Assembly: GCA_948567375.1 (NCBI GenBank)
Contig: OX419762.1
Coordinates: 57,368,841 to 57,432,840, forward strand
DNA: 64,000 bases
From: Lunularia cruciata
Taxonomy: Eukaryota; Streptophyta; Marchantiopsida; Lunulariales; Lunulariaceae
Direction of reading: 5' to 3'
Both the position numbers and the translations under genes were made by a program. Each line of letters starts with the position of its first letter. Positions within the stretch are counted from its first letter, which is position 1. Below, in pieces: positions 35,101 to 47,923 of this stretch. The notes beneath the pieces were generated by a model, which had not been told where the DNA came from, made no database searches, and was given only the letters and a program-made list of their open reading frames with translations.

Positions 35101-38100
35101 CTAGTTGTCTACGATCCCAACCAGTGGTGGCCATGAGAAATAGTCCAAATAGAAATACAATAATAAGCAGATTTGAATAATCATCAAGAATATAATTCCA
35201 AATCAAAAGAGAGTAGTTACCAAAACAACTTGTTTCAAAACAAAATGTTGGGGCGTTTTGATTCGATATTACGATTTCACCTGAATTTTTTTTTATTTTC
35301 CGTTTTATACATCATTTATGGCGTGGCCTAAAAGACATCTTCTTGCTTTTGATTTTCTTTTTCTCTAAACTTGCCAGTTTAGCTTTTCTTGTAATACTTT
35401 CTCATATCAAATTATGTTATTGGTACATGAGTGACTTATGGAACGACTTTTATTTGTAAATTCTTTCTTGTATATTATATATTTTTTCCAAATTTTCCTT
35501 GCCACTAACTGGCTTATTTTACTCTTTATTTTTTCCTTATTTAATCTTTGTATACTTTCCTCTCACTTTCTGTTCTCTTTTTCTTTCCTCACTTCTGATT
35601 AGAGTTATAAAATCATTTCTCTTTTGAAGAGGTTCTATTTATAAATTTATCTTCTCCTTATCTTTACTAACCTATTTTTTTATAATTTAGACATCAAATT
35701 GTTTTATTTTCATTGATATTCAGTATATTATTTATATATTATTTTATATAATATATAATATTTTATAGAATATAGTCTAGACTTAGAAATTTTAATAGAT
35801 AGGTCAAAATTTATTCATGATAAATTTTTATCATTAATATATCTCCTCAAGTGTATCCAAGATGTCTTTGAAATAGATGTTTACTAGCAAATGTCAAGGG
35901 TCACCAAGGATGGGTAGAGTACAGAAGAATTTGATCCATGAGTATTTGCTAGTGATAATATTATTGGAACCTAGAGTAATTTCTACACTTGGCTATAAAA
36001 TTGTTATATAATATTTTTTTTCAACTACTCTAGCTTGTAGAAGCAAACTTCCCGTGAGAGACAAAAAGAAGTCGGAGCAGAATATGAACCAAATGTAATT
36101 CAATAGGACGATAATCTTATTTGAGGACTACAAGAAGATGATGAGATTGGTGCACCATTGGAGGTTTTTCATGTACTTTGTGTTTGAATGCACTTATTGG
36201 AGGTATATTATGCATAAATTTACACCTTATTTTAAAGTATTTACTTTTTATACATACACATTTTTTGGATTTACTGGAAATTGGATAATTTATATTTTTG
36301 GTACTTGTTGTTAATTCTTAGATTTTTTTTAACAATAATATATACAAATTATATTTGTGGAATTTATCATTATTCAGTGGAATAAAGAGAATACTAAGCT
36401 TATGAAATTTTTCATTGAGTGTTATACTTGTTTGATGTAGATTATTCAAATAACTCTTCATTCAACTTTATATCAAGAGATTGTTGTTCAAGAATTTTAG
36501 AATAGGAGTCTAGTTGACTTACAAAATCATAAGTCTAGTGATTCAAGGGTGATGATTGTTCCATAGCAATGCATGTATTGTAATAAAGATCTTATATAGA
36601 TAAAGATAGAGTATAAAGTTTTACTCTTGACTTGGTTAAAAGAGCTCTGGTTAACTCCAAGGTCAAGAGTTTATTTCTTGGTTGACTAGAGTTGCCTCAC
36701 ATAATTAGTGATACTTAGCATATGTAGGATGCAAGTCTTGATATCCAAATGAGCATGTGTTTGGGTAGATGACCTAGATAGATTGAAATTCAATATATTA
36801 TCCTTGGAGTCACTGATTGAAATTACCATTCTACCCCATATATATACTCCGATTGAGTTAGGGAGAAAAATTTAGGACCTATATATAACATATAGTTTTT
36901 GTTTTTCCAGGTGGATGAAGAATGGATTTTAACTAATTTTGCAGAAGAAGAAGAGGGTCAAGGACTATTTCAATACTTTCTTAGTGAGATTGTTTAAAAT
37001 AGAAAATCCATGAAGAAAGTATGCACTTATAGATCTCTAAATTTTTATAAGTTCATGTGTAGATTCTTCCACTAATTATGCATTTTTGGGCATACTTTAT
37101 AACTAGACCATGCTAATAAAGATGTAATTTTACATATGAGTAAGAGAGATTTTATGTCATAAACTTTCAACTCAATGATCAACAAGTTTGCATCAAAGAA
37201 GATCTATTATTTAAGGATAAATGGAACATTGCTTGTATCTTACACAATAGGTTCGGATGGAAATGTAATTTAACAAACTCCTTAGGATTTCAAAGCAATA
37301 ACCTCAAAACAACAACAAGTACCATGAATTAGACTGATTTTATAATTTTTTATCCTATTAGAATTATAAAATGAAAGCCTTAAAAAAACTAGTGAATGTA
37401 ATTATAAAATTATGGGATATCCACTATCCAAGGACTCATAAACTATAGCTTGTAACTTGTAAGATGTAATACCATTAGCTAGACAAATTAACTATAGGTA
37501 GAAATTGGCTTGGCTTTAGAGATATTATATATGATGGCCTAAGTCGATCAAATAGAGAAGTCACCAAAAGAGGACTTCCACTAATAAGGTAGAAGTCTAA
37601 AATACATTCAAAACTTCATAGTCAATTTTGGAGGCCAAAACAAAAGAATTAGACCTAAAAAATAGAACCCCCTTTTAGCATGAAAGGTGTTACTTTCTCC
37701 TCCTTGTTAGTCTTGTTGAGATCTTTCTAACTATATCTCACCTATGTTGTTATGAGCTTCCCATAAAAAGGTTCTCCCAAGATTCTCTTTGGTCAAACTT
37801 GTTTGACCAACCAAACAAGACAAGGATCGACATGTCACCAATTCATACAACTAATCTAAGGGTATAACTTGGTGAAATGTCACCAATCCATGTATCTAAT
37901 CCAAGGGTGTGGTTCCTTTTAAGTTGATTCTCATTGCTATATAATGAAGACAAGGTGTTCCTTCAGTGAGTCAGAGTTTATGAGTGTTCCAATCTTGTGT
38001 GCTTTTTGAATTGTTACATACCATAGATTATAACAACATATCTATTAGACAACTCTTTAGGATTATGTATTAGTAATCTCAAAGCAACTACAAGCACCAT

Positions 38101-38240
38101 GAATTTGGATAAGAATTATAAGAATCCAAACTAATATACTAGCATATATATACATATATAAATAAAAAAAATAAAATTATATATATATATATATATATCC
38201 ACAAGGAAGTACTTGCACTTACACAATTTATTGGAATGAA
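35101..38240. other. AT-rich intergenic DNA
   Basis: No gene recognisable. It contains long T-rich runs (35,280-35,760), an (AT)n tract, and a hairpin at 36,623-36,670 whose 13-14 bp arms (ACTCTTGACTTGG / CCAAGGTCAAGAGT) differ by one base gap. A phrase like CTTAGGAT...CAAAGCAA.....CAA.TACCATGAATT occurs near 37,280 and 38,060, linking this DNA to the degenerate repeats that follow. Confidence 0.5.
38176..38198. repeat. (AT)n microsatellite
   Basis: An uninterrupted run of about eleven AT dinucleotides. Confidence 0.95.
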
Positions 38241-38244
38241 AACA

Positions 38245-38880
38245 TAATTGGAAAACACCTTAGGATTATGGATCAATAACCTCAAATGAGCTTCAAATGC
38301 CTTAGAGTGGAGTGAGAGCATGCTTTGAGAGCTTTTAGAATCATGGACTTGTGACCGCAAAGCACTTCTCTACATGGTTTGCCTAGGTAAATTTGGATCT
38401 TGCCTCCATATATACTTGTATGGAATGGTAGAGTTGAGAGATACCATGCCTCATAGTGCCAAGTATGCTCTTCTATATCAACATTTAGAGCTAATGATTT
38501 TGGTTCATTACACATAAATTTAACTCTAAATTGGATGTTTGAAACAGCTTAAGATTATGGACCAACCAAATCAAAGCAATTGAGATTGGGTTGGAGTGAG
38601 AACATACTTGTAAAGCTATTATAATCATGGAATGGTGAACCCAAAGCACTAAGACAAATAGTCTTGCTAGGCTATTTTGCCAAATATGAATTTTGCCTCC
38701 ATATCTACTCGTGTGAAAGGTAGAGTTGAGAAATATCTATTTTTTGGTAGAGTAGGTCTATTCTCCTATATCAACCTCTGGATAGGCATATGAGGATCTT
38801 GCCTCCACATATAAAATTATGGTGGAAGGCAGAGAGTTGGTAGATACTTATTCTAGTAGAAAAAGAAATAGTCATTTTCT
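38245..38880. repeat. degenerate direct repeats, about 300 bp
   Basis: The series CTTA.GATTATGGA.CAA, GGAGTGAGA.CAT, AATCATGGA, TTGCCTCCATAT and GGTAGAGTTGAGA.ATA appears from 38,262 and again from 38,552. A partial third copy (CTTGCCTCCACATAT...GGCAGAGAGTTGGTAGATA) lies near 38,790. Non-coding and strongly diverged. Confidence 0.65.
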
Positions 38881-41870
38881 TTTGGCTCATTATAAAGAAA
38901 GTAGAATCTAATTGGAAATTTTAATTTGTGCAGGTGATAGATACTATATGGAGGTAATAATATTATGATTCATTTTCATATACTCTTACAAAAAGAATAA
39001 TAAGCACAGAAAATAAAAGTAGCATTTTATTTTAAAAGTGAAGCCCGCATATAAATCACGTATTCAAGTAAATCAAGAGAGAAATCTCTAAGATGGATAC
39101 ATCGGAGACTCTCATTTGCCCTGGATCATCATTTTCACCCTAAGCAAGATAATTTCTACAACCTCAATACAAGATGATCTATTATGTAGTGTAACACATT
39201 CTAAATGACATAGAGTGTTCATACATAATAAAATAATTTGTTATTGTCTCCATACAATTAGGTCCATCAGATGGCTTAACATCATTCCACATTTTACAAT
39301 TCTACAACTAAATTTGCACTCATTTCAAACCAATGGTGATAAATTTAATGTGATTTAGATGAGAGAATATCAAAAAACCAGAACAAAGATCTATACGATT
39401 AATATGATCTATTGAACCCTTTAAATGATCACATCCTATATATTCATACCATGATGTTGGTAAAATAAGGAATACGAAGTAGTCACATTTTTTGTGATCT
39501 AAAAAGAAAATGCATTACCAAAATTCCTAGCAAATATTTAGATTAAAAAATCTCCAACATAACAAAATAAGAAAGTTATTAAGAACACAAAGTTGCCGTA
39601 TATTATAATAATGCACACTCAACTAAATGATCACAATAGTTTCCAATAATATAATGATCACATGTGGAGCAAAATGAGCATAACAATCTATAATACAACA
39701 TGGTAAACACAATAGTCTCTAACATTTTTTTATGAACTTACAATAAGCCTAACCTAACCTACACATAATATATCTCAATTTTCTTTCCAGCGTGTACTTC
39801 TACTACACTCAACTTAGAAAACACTGGACCTCACTTACCCTTTGAAGCCGTTCTGCTGCTTGACCTCAATTGCACTCTACACATGTCCCGCAACTTGCTT
39901 AAATATAGCCTACACTTAACCTAGGTGCCCGTCTTATCTCTCTACCCCATTTACTTCAATTTTATCTACAAAGTGAATTCTTCTCAATTACGCTCAGTCT
40001 AGCCTATGCCTTGATTTGATTTCTCCCCTAATAGCCGTTCTGGAGCTTGATGTCAATTTCCCGCTACATCCATTCCGCCCGCTTGCTACAATAACATTTT
40101 GGAAATCTACAATACCTCTCCCCACTAAACAATTCCTGCTCCGGTCAATGTATCTTGTAATTGTGCATCTCATTGCCTAACTAGTCGTCAAAAGAACCTT
40201 ATAGAACGAACCCTTAGTTTAACATCCTGCTCACCATACTAAGAATCACTCATGGTTTAAACTGATTCTAGTAACTCGAAGATCACTTGCAAAAACAAGC
40301 TGCGTGCAGATTGTGTGATTTCCCCAACTAATCTCAGTATGTATAAAAGTGTGGTTAGCGTTCAATCTTCACATGTCTTACAATCTTGTTCGCAGACATT
40401 GAAGAAGATGCGGGAGGGCTATAATATAAGGTTGTCTGATTCAGATCCCTCAACAAATAAAAGCCCGAGAGTTGGCTAATGACTCCAGGCTTCAATTCCG
40501 TATTTTCCTGTAATAAGTTTGTCTCGTTGATATGCGCGGAATCGGACTCGAGACGATGGTGCATCACGCTTGCATAGTACTCTTGGACAAGTCCGTTATA
40601 TGATTTCTGAACATATTCATATGGAGGTAGCCACCAACCTCCGTCATGACACATTTATGAGCATTAATCATCCACGCTCACAACAACTAGGAATCTTTAG
40701 CAAGACCACGGAGTGACGATGTCTGAAATTGACATATTTATGAATGCCGTTTTCTTGAACATGTCAAATACGCGGAGTTCCCAGACGCCCTCAATTTCTG
40801 CAGCTCATGGGACCTGGAGGATTTACAGATGTACGCTATGCTTGTGTACCGCTTTGGTGATGCAGCATTATGGTAGCCTGTAATATTTCTGAATAATACG
40901 CGTGGGCACATGAAACCGCTGTGCGTCTCGGCAGTGCAGCACCACAGCCGTGACAGTGAATGACGAAATGACAATATATGGGATCTCACGAATACGTGTC
41001 CAGCAATACCGGTCCTTGAGAAGTCCTCAGCTTCTCTGCATGCTGACTGAATAGGAAAAAGGCGACCGCGTACGGTAGTACCGTAAGGATTGAGCAGTAT
41101 TCAGATCCCCATCACATGAAGTAATGAACCAATGTGCTCACACAAGATCTAGAAGACTACGAGTGCTCGATGCTCAAGTCAAATGTAACTCCAAGCACTC
41201 ATTTTCTGTTCGTTTCATCGACGACAATAAGCTGGTGTACGTTGCTCCACATTCAAGATCTTGGACTAGGGATATTACTGTGTATCTCGGTAGAAGTCCG
41301 ATAGAATACCTGGATTGTGCATGCGTCGCAAGAGATGGCCAATACAGAAAGGTTATAGTTTATCGAACAAGAGTATAGAAAATATTTCACACACGTTACG
41401 GGATATGTACATGCGAACGCTACCAAGTTAATGAAAATATTACCTTCCTTGTCTAAATTATGCGGGGTATCAGATTTCTTGACACACAAATCTTCACAAT
41501 GATTCTAGGTTTGTCGGGTGATGATGAATTCCCCGGTTGGTTGGGTTAGGGAAAAGTTTTGTCCAAAGTGTACCACAGTGTACATCATCCCAGCATCGAC
41601 ATCTTCATCTCTCATGAGCTGAATTTCCCCGAGAGTACTGAGAGCGTGGCGCAAGTTTGATGAATACATCAAGTATGACAAGCAAGCGTTTGCACTGTAT
41701 ATGTACATACGTCGGAGCAGTCTGCGACTGAAGGCGTATGGAGATTGAAACAACGAATAAACTTGGTTTATATCACAATGATCTTACTGTCTCGGTATTA
41801 GACTAGATGCTGTACGTTTAGCACACAGAGAATTTCCATGATGAGATTGACCGGCAACCACAAACTATAG
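38881..41870. other. intergenic DNA with one protein-like open frame
   Basis: Mostly AT-rich to 40.3 kb, then mixed composition. The minus-strand frame at 40,654-40,355 (99 codons, with YEYVQKSYNGLVQEYY) has a balanced residue mix and might be an exon, but I recognise no domain. Frames at 40,738-40,989 and 41,124-41,378 are likewise unassigned. Confidence 0.25.
41054..41072 (-). mobile_element. possible 19-bp LINE tail remnant
   Basis: GGAAAAAGGCGACCGCGTA is the exact complement of the last bases of the LINE tail (TACGCGGTCGCC plus pyrimidines). It is too short to be sure of an insertion. Confidence 0.35.
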
Positions 41871-42279
41871 TCTATAGACTAGGCAGTGGACTCGACGCAC
41901 TCGGAAGGGTCAGAGGTTGCAAGTCCAAACCTGCTGGTTAGGACAGGAGTCATGCAAGCGAGTTGCATTTACTTCCTTATCCTAGGACGGTAGAGATGAG
42001 GAGAGCTGAGTACAAGTGGAGGAGGGTTAGGTAGTGAAGCAGAAGAGGAATAGAGCGTAACATACGTGAATTCCCGGGTATCGACAAGTTTGGAAGTATG
42101 ACAATTTGGAATTTCATGGGGAAACGGAAGATTGCATGTTGCATACACAAGACAGGTTAATACTCCACTACACCCAGCACTATATTCATTTACTCACCAC
42201 ATCCGAAGAATGATTATGACACTAACTGTAGTCCCGGAAGTGTAACGAGTGAGGATCACAGCTTTAGATGAGCCTTGTA

Positions 42280-42352
42280 TAACGGAGCTAATGGGGTACC
42301 CCATTTCGCTTGATGGGGTCTTCCCATCCTTCGTTTTTTCTACGCGGTTGCC
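42280..42352 (+). mobile_element. LINE tail with altered but still paired hairpin 1
   Basis: It carries AATGGGG-TA-CCCCATT in place of the usual hairpin 1, so the loop changed while pairing was kept. The standard hairpin 2, GATGGGGTCTTCCCATC, and TCTACGCGGTTGCC follow. The 5' part is lost or replaced. Target duplications are not clear. Confidence 0.8.
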
Positions 42353-43052
42353 TGTTGATTTCTTACCTGTTAAGTTTTATCCTTGTAATCAACAATACGG
42401 ATGAAGTTTTCTCATCCATCTTGTTTCCCTAAGTGTGTCGGGAAACTTGATCAGCCTTGTGCGGGCTACCGTAACACTGTTGACAGATTTGACGCATACG
42501 TCGACATCGAAACTTAACTGTCGAGGTCTTTCTCTGCATGGGGAGGATGCAGACGGAATTACCTCGTGTCTATCTTCTAGCTGGCACCGTCTATAGCATG
42601 CATGTTTGAAACGATATCTTCGAAACAGATTGAGCATGTGAGAATATGAAGACAGCTCGTTTGAGTATACAGTACTTGCAGCAACTAGAGTAATCTAAAA
42701 ATACTTTAACACCCATAATATAATATAATATCCAGTCAACGAAGAGCGTTAGATTCAAGAGGTACTATACATTTAATGCTCATTGGACCTAGCATCGTTG
42801 AGTAAAATTTTACAAGACGCGTGGGTATAGTTACCTGCATATTGATATTAACATCGTTAAAGTACATGTTGTACTGAGTGTAGTTCCCAAGTTTGCTTGT
42901 ATTTACCATGCTAACTAAACTAGACTACGGTTGTAGATTCCCCTCAAATTCCAGCTTTCTGAAAAGGATCCAGTTCGACGTAGTCAGCAAGCCAAGCTGG
43001 CAAACGCAGAAATTGATCTGATAGTTAGCGTAAACACAATTACTGATGAAAT

Positions 43053-43174
43053 CTTAGGTGCTTTAGGGCAGATTCCCCTTACCGGTACTATGGCTTAGCC
43101 CCATCTTCTCCTTGTACGGCTAGATGGGGTCATCCCAATCCTTCTAGTTTTCACACGCGGTCGCTTTCTCTCCT
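43053..43174 (+). mobile_element. LINE tail, 122 bp, with 13-bp TSD
   Basis: Flanked by TTACTGATGAAAT on both sides (43,040-43,052 and 43,175-43,187), so both ends are exact. It starts CTTAGGTGCTTTAGGGCAGA in the 3' untranslated region and ends CACACGCGGTCGCTTTCTCTCC. Hairpin 2 is GATGGG-GTCAT-CCCAATC, with a one-base bulge. Confidence 0.9.
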
Positions 43175-43358
43175 TTACTGATGAAATGCATTCTTTTCCT
43201 TTGTATATTGGCGAATCTACGAAACATAACCCGTGCACAAGACAATTTTGTGATGAATTTCGCTAGTTAAGCAAAGGACTAAATTCCAGATGTTAAGTAT
43301 ATAATTTCTCTTTATGTCCAACTTTGGGTAATTCAATCTATAATTTACAAGTCTTAGA

Positions 43359-43396
43359 CCACGATGAAGAATATGACGTCATATCCTTCATCGTGG
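43359..43396. repeat. 38-bp near-perfect palindrome centred on TGACGTCA
   Basis: The left half CCACGATGAAGAATATGAC and the right half GTCATATCCTTCATCGTGG are inverted copies with one mismatch in 19. There is no spacer. The centre TGACGTCA is the core recognised by plant TGA-class bZIP factors. Nearby DNA is AT-rich and gene-free. Confidence 0.9.
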
Positions 43397-44460
43397 TGAC
43401 AAACTCACTTCATATCGCCACATTTGATAAGAAATAAGCACACACTTAAAGCGTTATGAAATATATATGATATGTTTATCACCATAAAATCTATCACACA
43501 TGTATAAGCATGACGTTTACATGATACTGCTATGATGCGTGTAACTAACTGCTCTTAAGCAAGGTTACTATTATATGGAATAAACATATCATATAGTGCT
43601 AATTTTACGTATTTGCATCCCCATTTTACAAGGTCTACTACAATCAATCAAATATACATCAGGCATCAGACACATACTTACCGGCAGTATACCATCATAA
43701 ATAAGTGCATGCTCTCGTCAATACCGAATAGAGTACGATTTACTACCCGCTTTGTCACGCAAGAAGTGTTTGTATACGATATATTTATCTTTTTCTAGGA
43801 TATGATGTATGCATCCTTATTCTAAATACAATGTATGCATTTCTTTACTAAACTAGCAATATTGTGAAAACATGGAAAATGAAATTAGAATTGTACGTCC
43901 AAATTTTTATTTAGAGGAGCTCTACAGAGACAAAAGACAAACACCTAGTCTCAAAGGGGATCCTATTGCTATAAAAAGGAGTATGTCTGCGGTGACACAT
44001 GAGTGCCCACACCTTTCAAGCATACATGCATAACTTGGAGTGCGTTATCCCTACGGCTTGTGAGCCATGCATACATGTCAGACGAAACTTGAAGCGCATG
44101 CTAGTTTCCATCCCTTATATGCAAAATGGCAGATTTACATATTGCCTAAATGTGTGTGTACTTTCATTGCGCATGACCACTTCACAAGGCACGCTACTTA
44201 TGGCTCACGAGTATATGTTCAAAGACGTATCTTGAAGCGTAATAATTTTTCAACTCTCAGTCGAATGACTGAAATCAGTGGCCTTTTATTGTGGAGATCT
44301 TTTATATCCACATTATCTCCGCAGACCTGGAGGTGTAAATACATGCATAAATGCAGACATGCTTAAAACTGTTTCATCTACATCATAGGAAATTATAAAA
44401 AGCTGATCGTGAACCCGACAACTTGAATCTCTACCACATGTACATGCATCCTTTCAGAGT

Positions 44461-44512
44461 TCTATTGGGGCCAAGCCCCATTTTACCTCTTTTGTCTCTC
44501 ACTTGTGCGATT
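44461..44512 (+). mobile_element. partial LINE tail, hairpin 1 only
   Basis: TCTATTGGGGCCAAGCCCCA, then TTTTACCTCTTTTGTCTCTC and CTTGTGCG, follow the tail consensus; similarity then stops before hairpin 2. The loop changed from TTA to CAA while the stem stayed perfect. Confidence 0.7.
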
Positions 44513-44653
44513 TGATTTGTGCAACACACAACATCATAAAAATCCACGATGCACTAAATTTTCTATAAAACTATTATATTATATCCATTAAACTATATCG
44601 AGACAATGTAAATAAAAGACGGCCAACACAACAGCATAAAGATGCTCAAAGTA

Positions 44654-44685
44654 TTGATGGAGAGCACTACCTTGCTCTCCATCAA
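44654..44685. repeat. perfect 13-bp hairpin
   Basis: TTGATGGAGAGCA and TGCTCTCCATCAA pair perfectly around a 6-base loop (CTACCT). Confidence 0.85.
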
Positions 44686-45202
44686 TTCTGCCATTAAGAC
44701 TACAATCTCAACATAATACAAGTTGAGCATAAAATTATCACATTATAGATACAATGTATAATGTTAGAGGAAAGTGAGTTTGATCTAGAAATTGCACCCA
44801 AAATTGCAACAAGATGAATGCAACCAATGGAGCTTGAAAGTTCAAATTTAGAGCTTGTAATTTTGCATGTTGAAAATGAGAATGATGGAATATATTTTGA
44901 CAAGAAGGAGTGAAGCAAGCAATATAAAATCCAAGAAGCTGGAAATTTTAGATTAGGTTTAATGAAAATTATAAAAATCAATTGAAAATGAAGCATTTGA
45001 TTGAAATTGCAAAAACAGAAGACTAGTGTACAAATTTGCAAGACTAGTTAAAAGTGATGTAAATAAAATTGTTAAATATTATCTAAGTAGATGATTGAGA
45101 AGAAATTGACTTATCGATATCTTTAGATGATCCTACATGTTATGTTCCTAATTATATTTTTATGTTTCTAATTGCTAAAGCAAAGCTGATGCTTAAGCAA
45201 TT

Positions 45203-45221
45203 AGAGAGAGAGAGAGAGAGA
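45203..45221. repeat. (AG)n microsatellite
   Basis: An uninterrupted run of about nine AG dinucleotides. Confidence 0.95.
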
Positions 45222-45920
45222 TTCTGAAATTGAGTTAACAAGTAGTGTATGCAGTAAAATCTTTGAATGAAAAACAAACCATAGATGAAGTCAAAGTTGT
45301 TATTGATAAATGACAGTGAGGAGTAAGAGGTTTACCATTTGGTCAAAGAAAAAATATTTCTACATGATAGTTATTAAGGAAGGAAAAGGATAAGTCCAAG
45401 TTGAAAGGAGGAAATAGAAAGAAATGAATTATGTTATCCATCTTTGTCTCTTGTATCTGATTAAAATATTTTTGTTGAGATAAGCAATAGCTAGTTGTTT
45501 ACATTAGGTAGTGAGTGGATTAGATAAAAAGTGTGATTAAAGTTACATACCTTCTACAAGCTTGAGTTTTGAAAATCAATATTTGAAGAGAATTTATTGA
45601 AACATTATCTTAGAGATCCATTGACATATATCTAGACAGCAGATTCATTGATTGATTGAAGTAGTAAAAAGAAGAGAATAAAATGTTAGTCTTGGAGAAG
45701 ATCATGAAGACAAGAAAACATTCATTTATGAATTTTGGTTTAGACAAAGGAGTTGATAGTACAAATTTTCTAATCAATAATTTATCTCTTCCACCCTTCC
45801 TAATCCTCTCTAATGACATGTTTGAACCTAAAGACTCTTGCAATACTGGATTGTTTGGCACGTGATCCCTTGAGTTAGCATGGTTCCTATTCCTCCTACT
45901 CCCTCAATGATGTCTTCGTT

Positions 45921-47659
45921 ATGCTAGAGGGGGATGTGCGGGGCATAGAGAGGTGGCGGCTAGATTTCGTCGATTCCGAGTGGGGGATTGGGCAGCCCTT
46001 CAGGAGGAGTCTGTTAGGGCTACACAATTTAGGAGACAAGCATCGCCACATGATACCACAGATTCCACTTGATTACGACGATGTAGGACATTGGGTCAGG
46101 CGGGAGAGTTTAGTAGAGCAGCACAAGCGCTACACCCTTTGTCTATAGCGAGTCCTACTGATGAGACCATCTCTTCCCTACGCTCATTGCATCCTATAGC
46201 AGTAGAGGGACTACCACTAGAGGTCTTAGATTATCAGCCTGAGCAGCCTTTATGTCTTGATAGGTTGCTATTTGCACAAGCATTGTGCACTGCCCCTCGC
46301 CTTTCCTCAGGAGGCTTGTCAGGGATGGTTTATGAGCACCTTAGACATTACTTCCAGGCACATGATCCTTCTAGTGGTTTTACCGAGTTGTTTCAGGTGG
46401 CTGTAGCAATAGCGAGAGGAGACATTCCTATGTCTGTTAGTCGGTCTTAGGTGCTAGTTGACTTCTCGCAATCGAGAAGGACACTAGAGGCATTAGACCG
46501 ATTGCTATTGGAGAGATCTTTTTGCGTTTGGTCAGTCGTACCATTATCCTTTAGCATCATTCTCACTTTCAATAGCACCTTAGTCCACATCAGTTTGGAG
46601 TAGCTACACTTGGAGGATGTGAGGCTATATCTCTAGACATTAGAGCACTCCTAGATATCCATCTGGAGTGGGTCGTCCTATAGGTGGATGCTGAGAATGC
46701 TTTTAATAGCATCTCACGTGCATCCATCTTTAGAGAGCTTAGGGAAGCTGGTGGATCCTTGGCAAGTCTCATTCCTTTTGTGCGGTCTTTCTATGGCTCT
46801 CCTGCTTCCCTTTACTACCAGCATGGTGGTTCACAGGAGGGAGTCACCGTCTTGGAGTCAACTGTTGGTACACGTCAGAGAGATCCTTTGGGGGGGGGGG
46901 GCACTATTTGCCATGGCTCACTTTAGAGCTCTCCTATCTACTACTTTGGCCATGTCAGGTTGTGTATTTCCTTCCTTGGCAGATGATACACACATCGTAG
47001 GCCATGTAGATCAGATTAGGTAGGCCTTTGACTACTTGACTACCGAGCTACATCTAGTAGGCTTGAGAGTCAAGGTGTCAAAGTGTAGGGCATGGTCCCC
47101 TTTAGGTATCCCTCCCCACCTTGAGCTTCTAGAGGGGTGTATCACATCCACATATGGACTTTGTGTTGTTGGAGTGCCAGTAGGATCGGAGGATTTTGTC
47201 ACATGCTTCTTGGACGCTGCCCTTGTAGAGGATGTTCTCCATGTGGATGACCTTCCATTACTAGGAGATCTGTAGGTGGCATTTGGTCTACTCTCTTCTA
47301 GTATTGCTCGTCGACCATCCTACTTCATCTGTACAGTTCCACCCTCACTGTCCTTCCTATCACGTTTGAGAGCATTTGATAGGAGGATTATGGGAGTCTT
47401 TGGTGATATTATTGGACCAGGGACTTTTGAGTGTGTGACAAGGGATTTGGCATGTAGACAAACGGCTCTACCAATCTCATGTGGTGGGGTTGGCTTGCTT
47501 TCTATGGAGGAGATGGCACCTATAGTGTTTTTGGGTAGTTGGGCTCTCTTGGCACCCCTACTTTCCTCTCGTTTTGTGGTTGCTGATAGGCCGGTTTTGG
47601 AGACTTATGTGACAGAGGTGGAGGGAGGATCCTTTTCTATCCAGGTGTTATTGCGGTAG
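45921..47659 (+). pseudogene. LINE reverse transcriptase, broken
   Basis: The plus strand encodes, in several frames, a LINE-type reverse transcriptase. Recognisable parts in order: GEFSRAAQAL (46,100); LSSGGLSGMVYEHLRHYF (about 46,300-46,350), the finger motif usually written GPSG....LR; DTRGIRPIAIGE (about 46,480-46,515); the DAENAFNSISRASI block with the first catalytic Asp (46,684-46,730); GTRQRDPLG (46,870-46,895); and LADDTHIVG, the catalytic ADD box (46,975-47,000). A thumb-like part with LACRQTALPISCGGVGLLS and FLGSWALLAPLL follows (47,276-47,659). At least four frame changes and several stops separate the parts, and a run of about ten G near 46,891 is one such spot. It cannot make a full protein. 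Confidence 0.9.
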
Positions 47660-47923
47660 ATGAGAGATAGTCTATCACCATGAGCACGAGAGGGTTTTCT
47701 ACCGTTTGCTTCACTATCATCAGATTGGACTAGAGGTCTATATTCTTCCTTGATGGAGTGACAGTGTGAGCATATGCTACATTCTCTCTTAGTTGACTCG
47801 TCCATTCCTTAGGCTACTAGAGCACGTCTACGCTCTTGCTCCGGCAAGGGTGCAAGCTCGTGGATCCTAGCTCGACCATGCATTAGGGCTTTCCGACTCG
47901 CACCGGCTACTTTCTCTATAGCG

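Larger units (their letters stand above)
43397..45836. other. AT-rich intergenic DNA
   Basis: No gene recognised. Overlapping frames near 43,999-44,366 are open but show no domain. A 113-codon minus frame at 44,700-45,041 is an F/I/L/S-rich product of A-rich DNA on the other strand. Confidence 0.4.

Noticed and set aside
41881-41935. tRNA gene
   Set aside because: No 7-bp acceptor stem pairs up, and the T-loop reads GGTTGCAAGTCC in place of GGTTCGA. At best it is a decayed tRNA-like promoter.
44700-45041. 113-codon minus-strand membrane-protein-like frame
   Set aside because: The translation is dominated by F, I, L and S because the opposite strand is A-rich. There is no recognisable motif.
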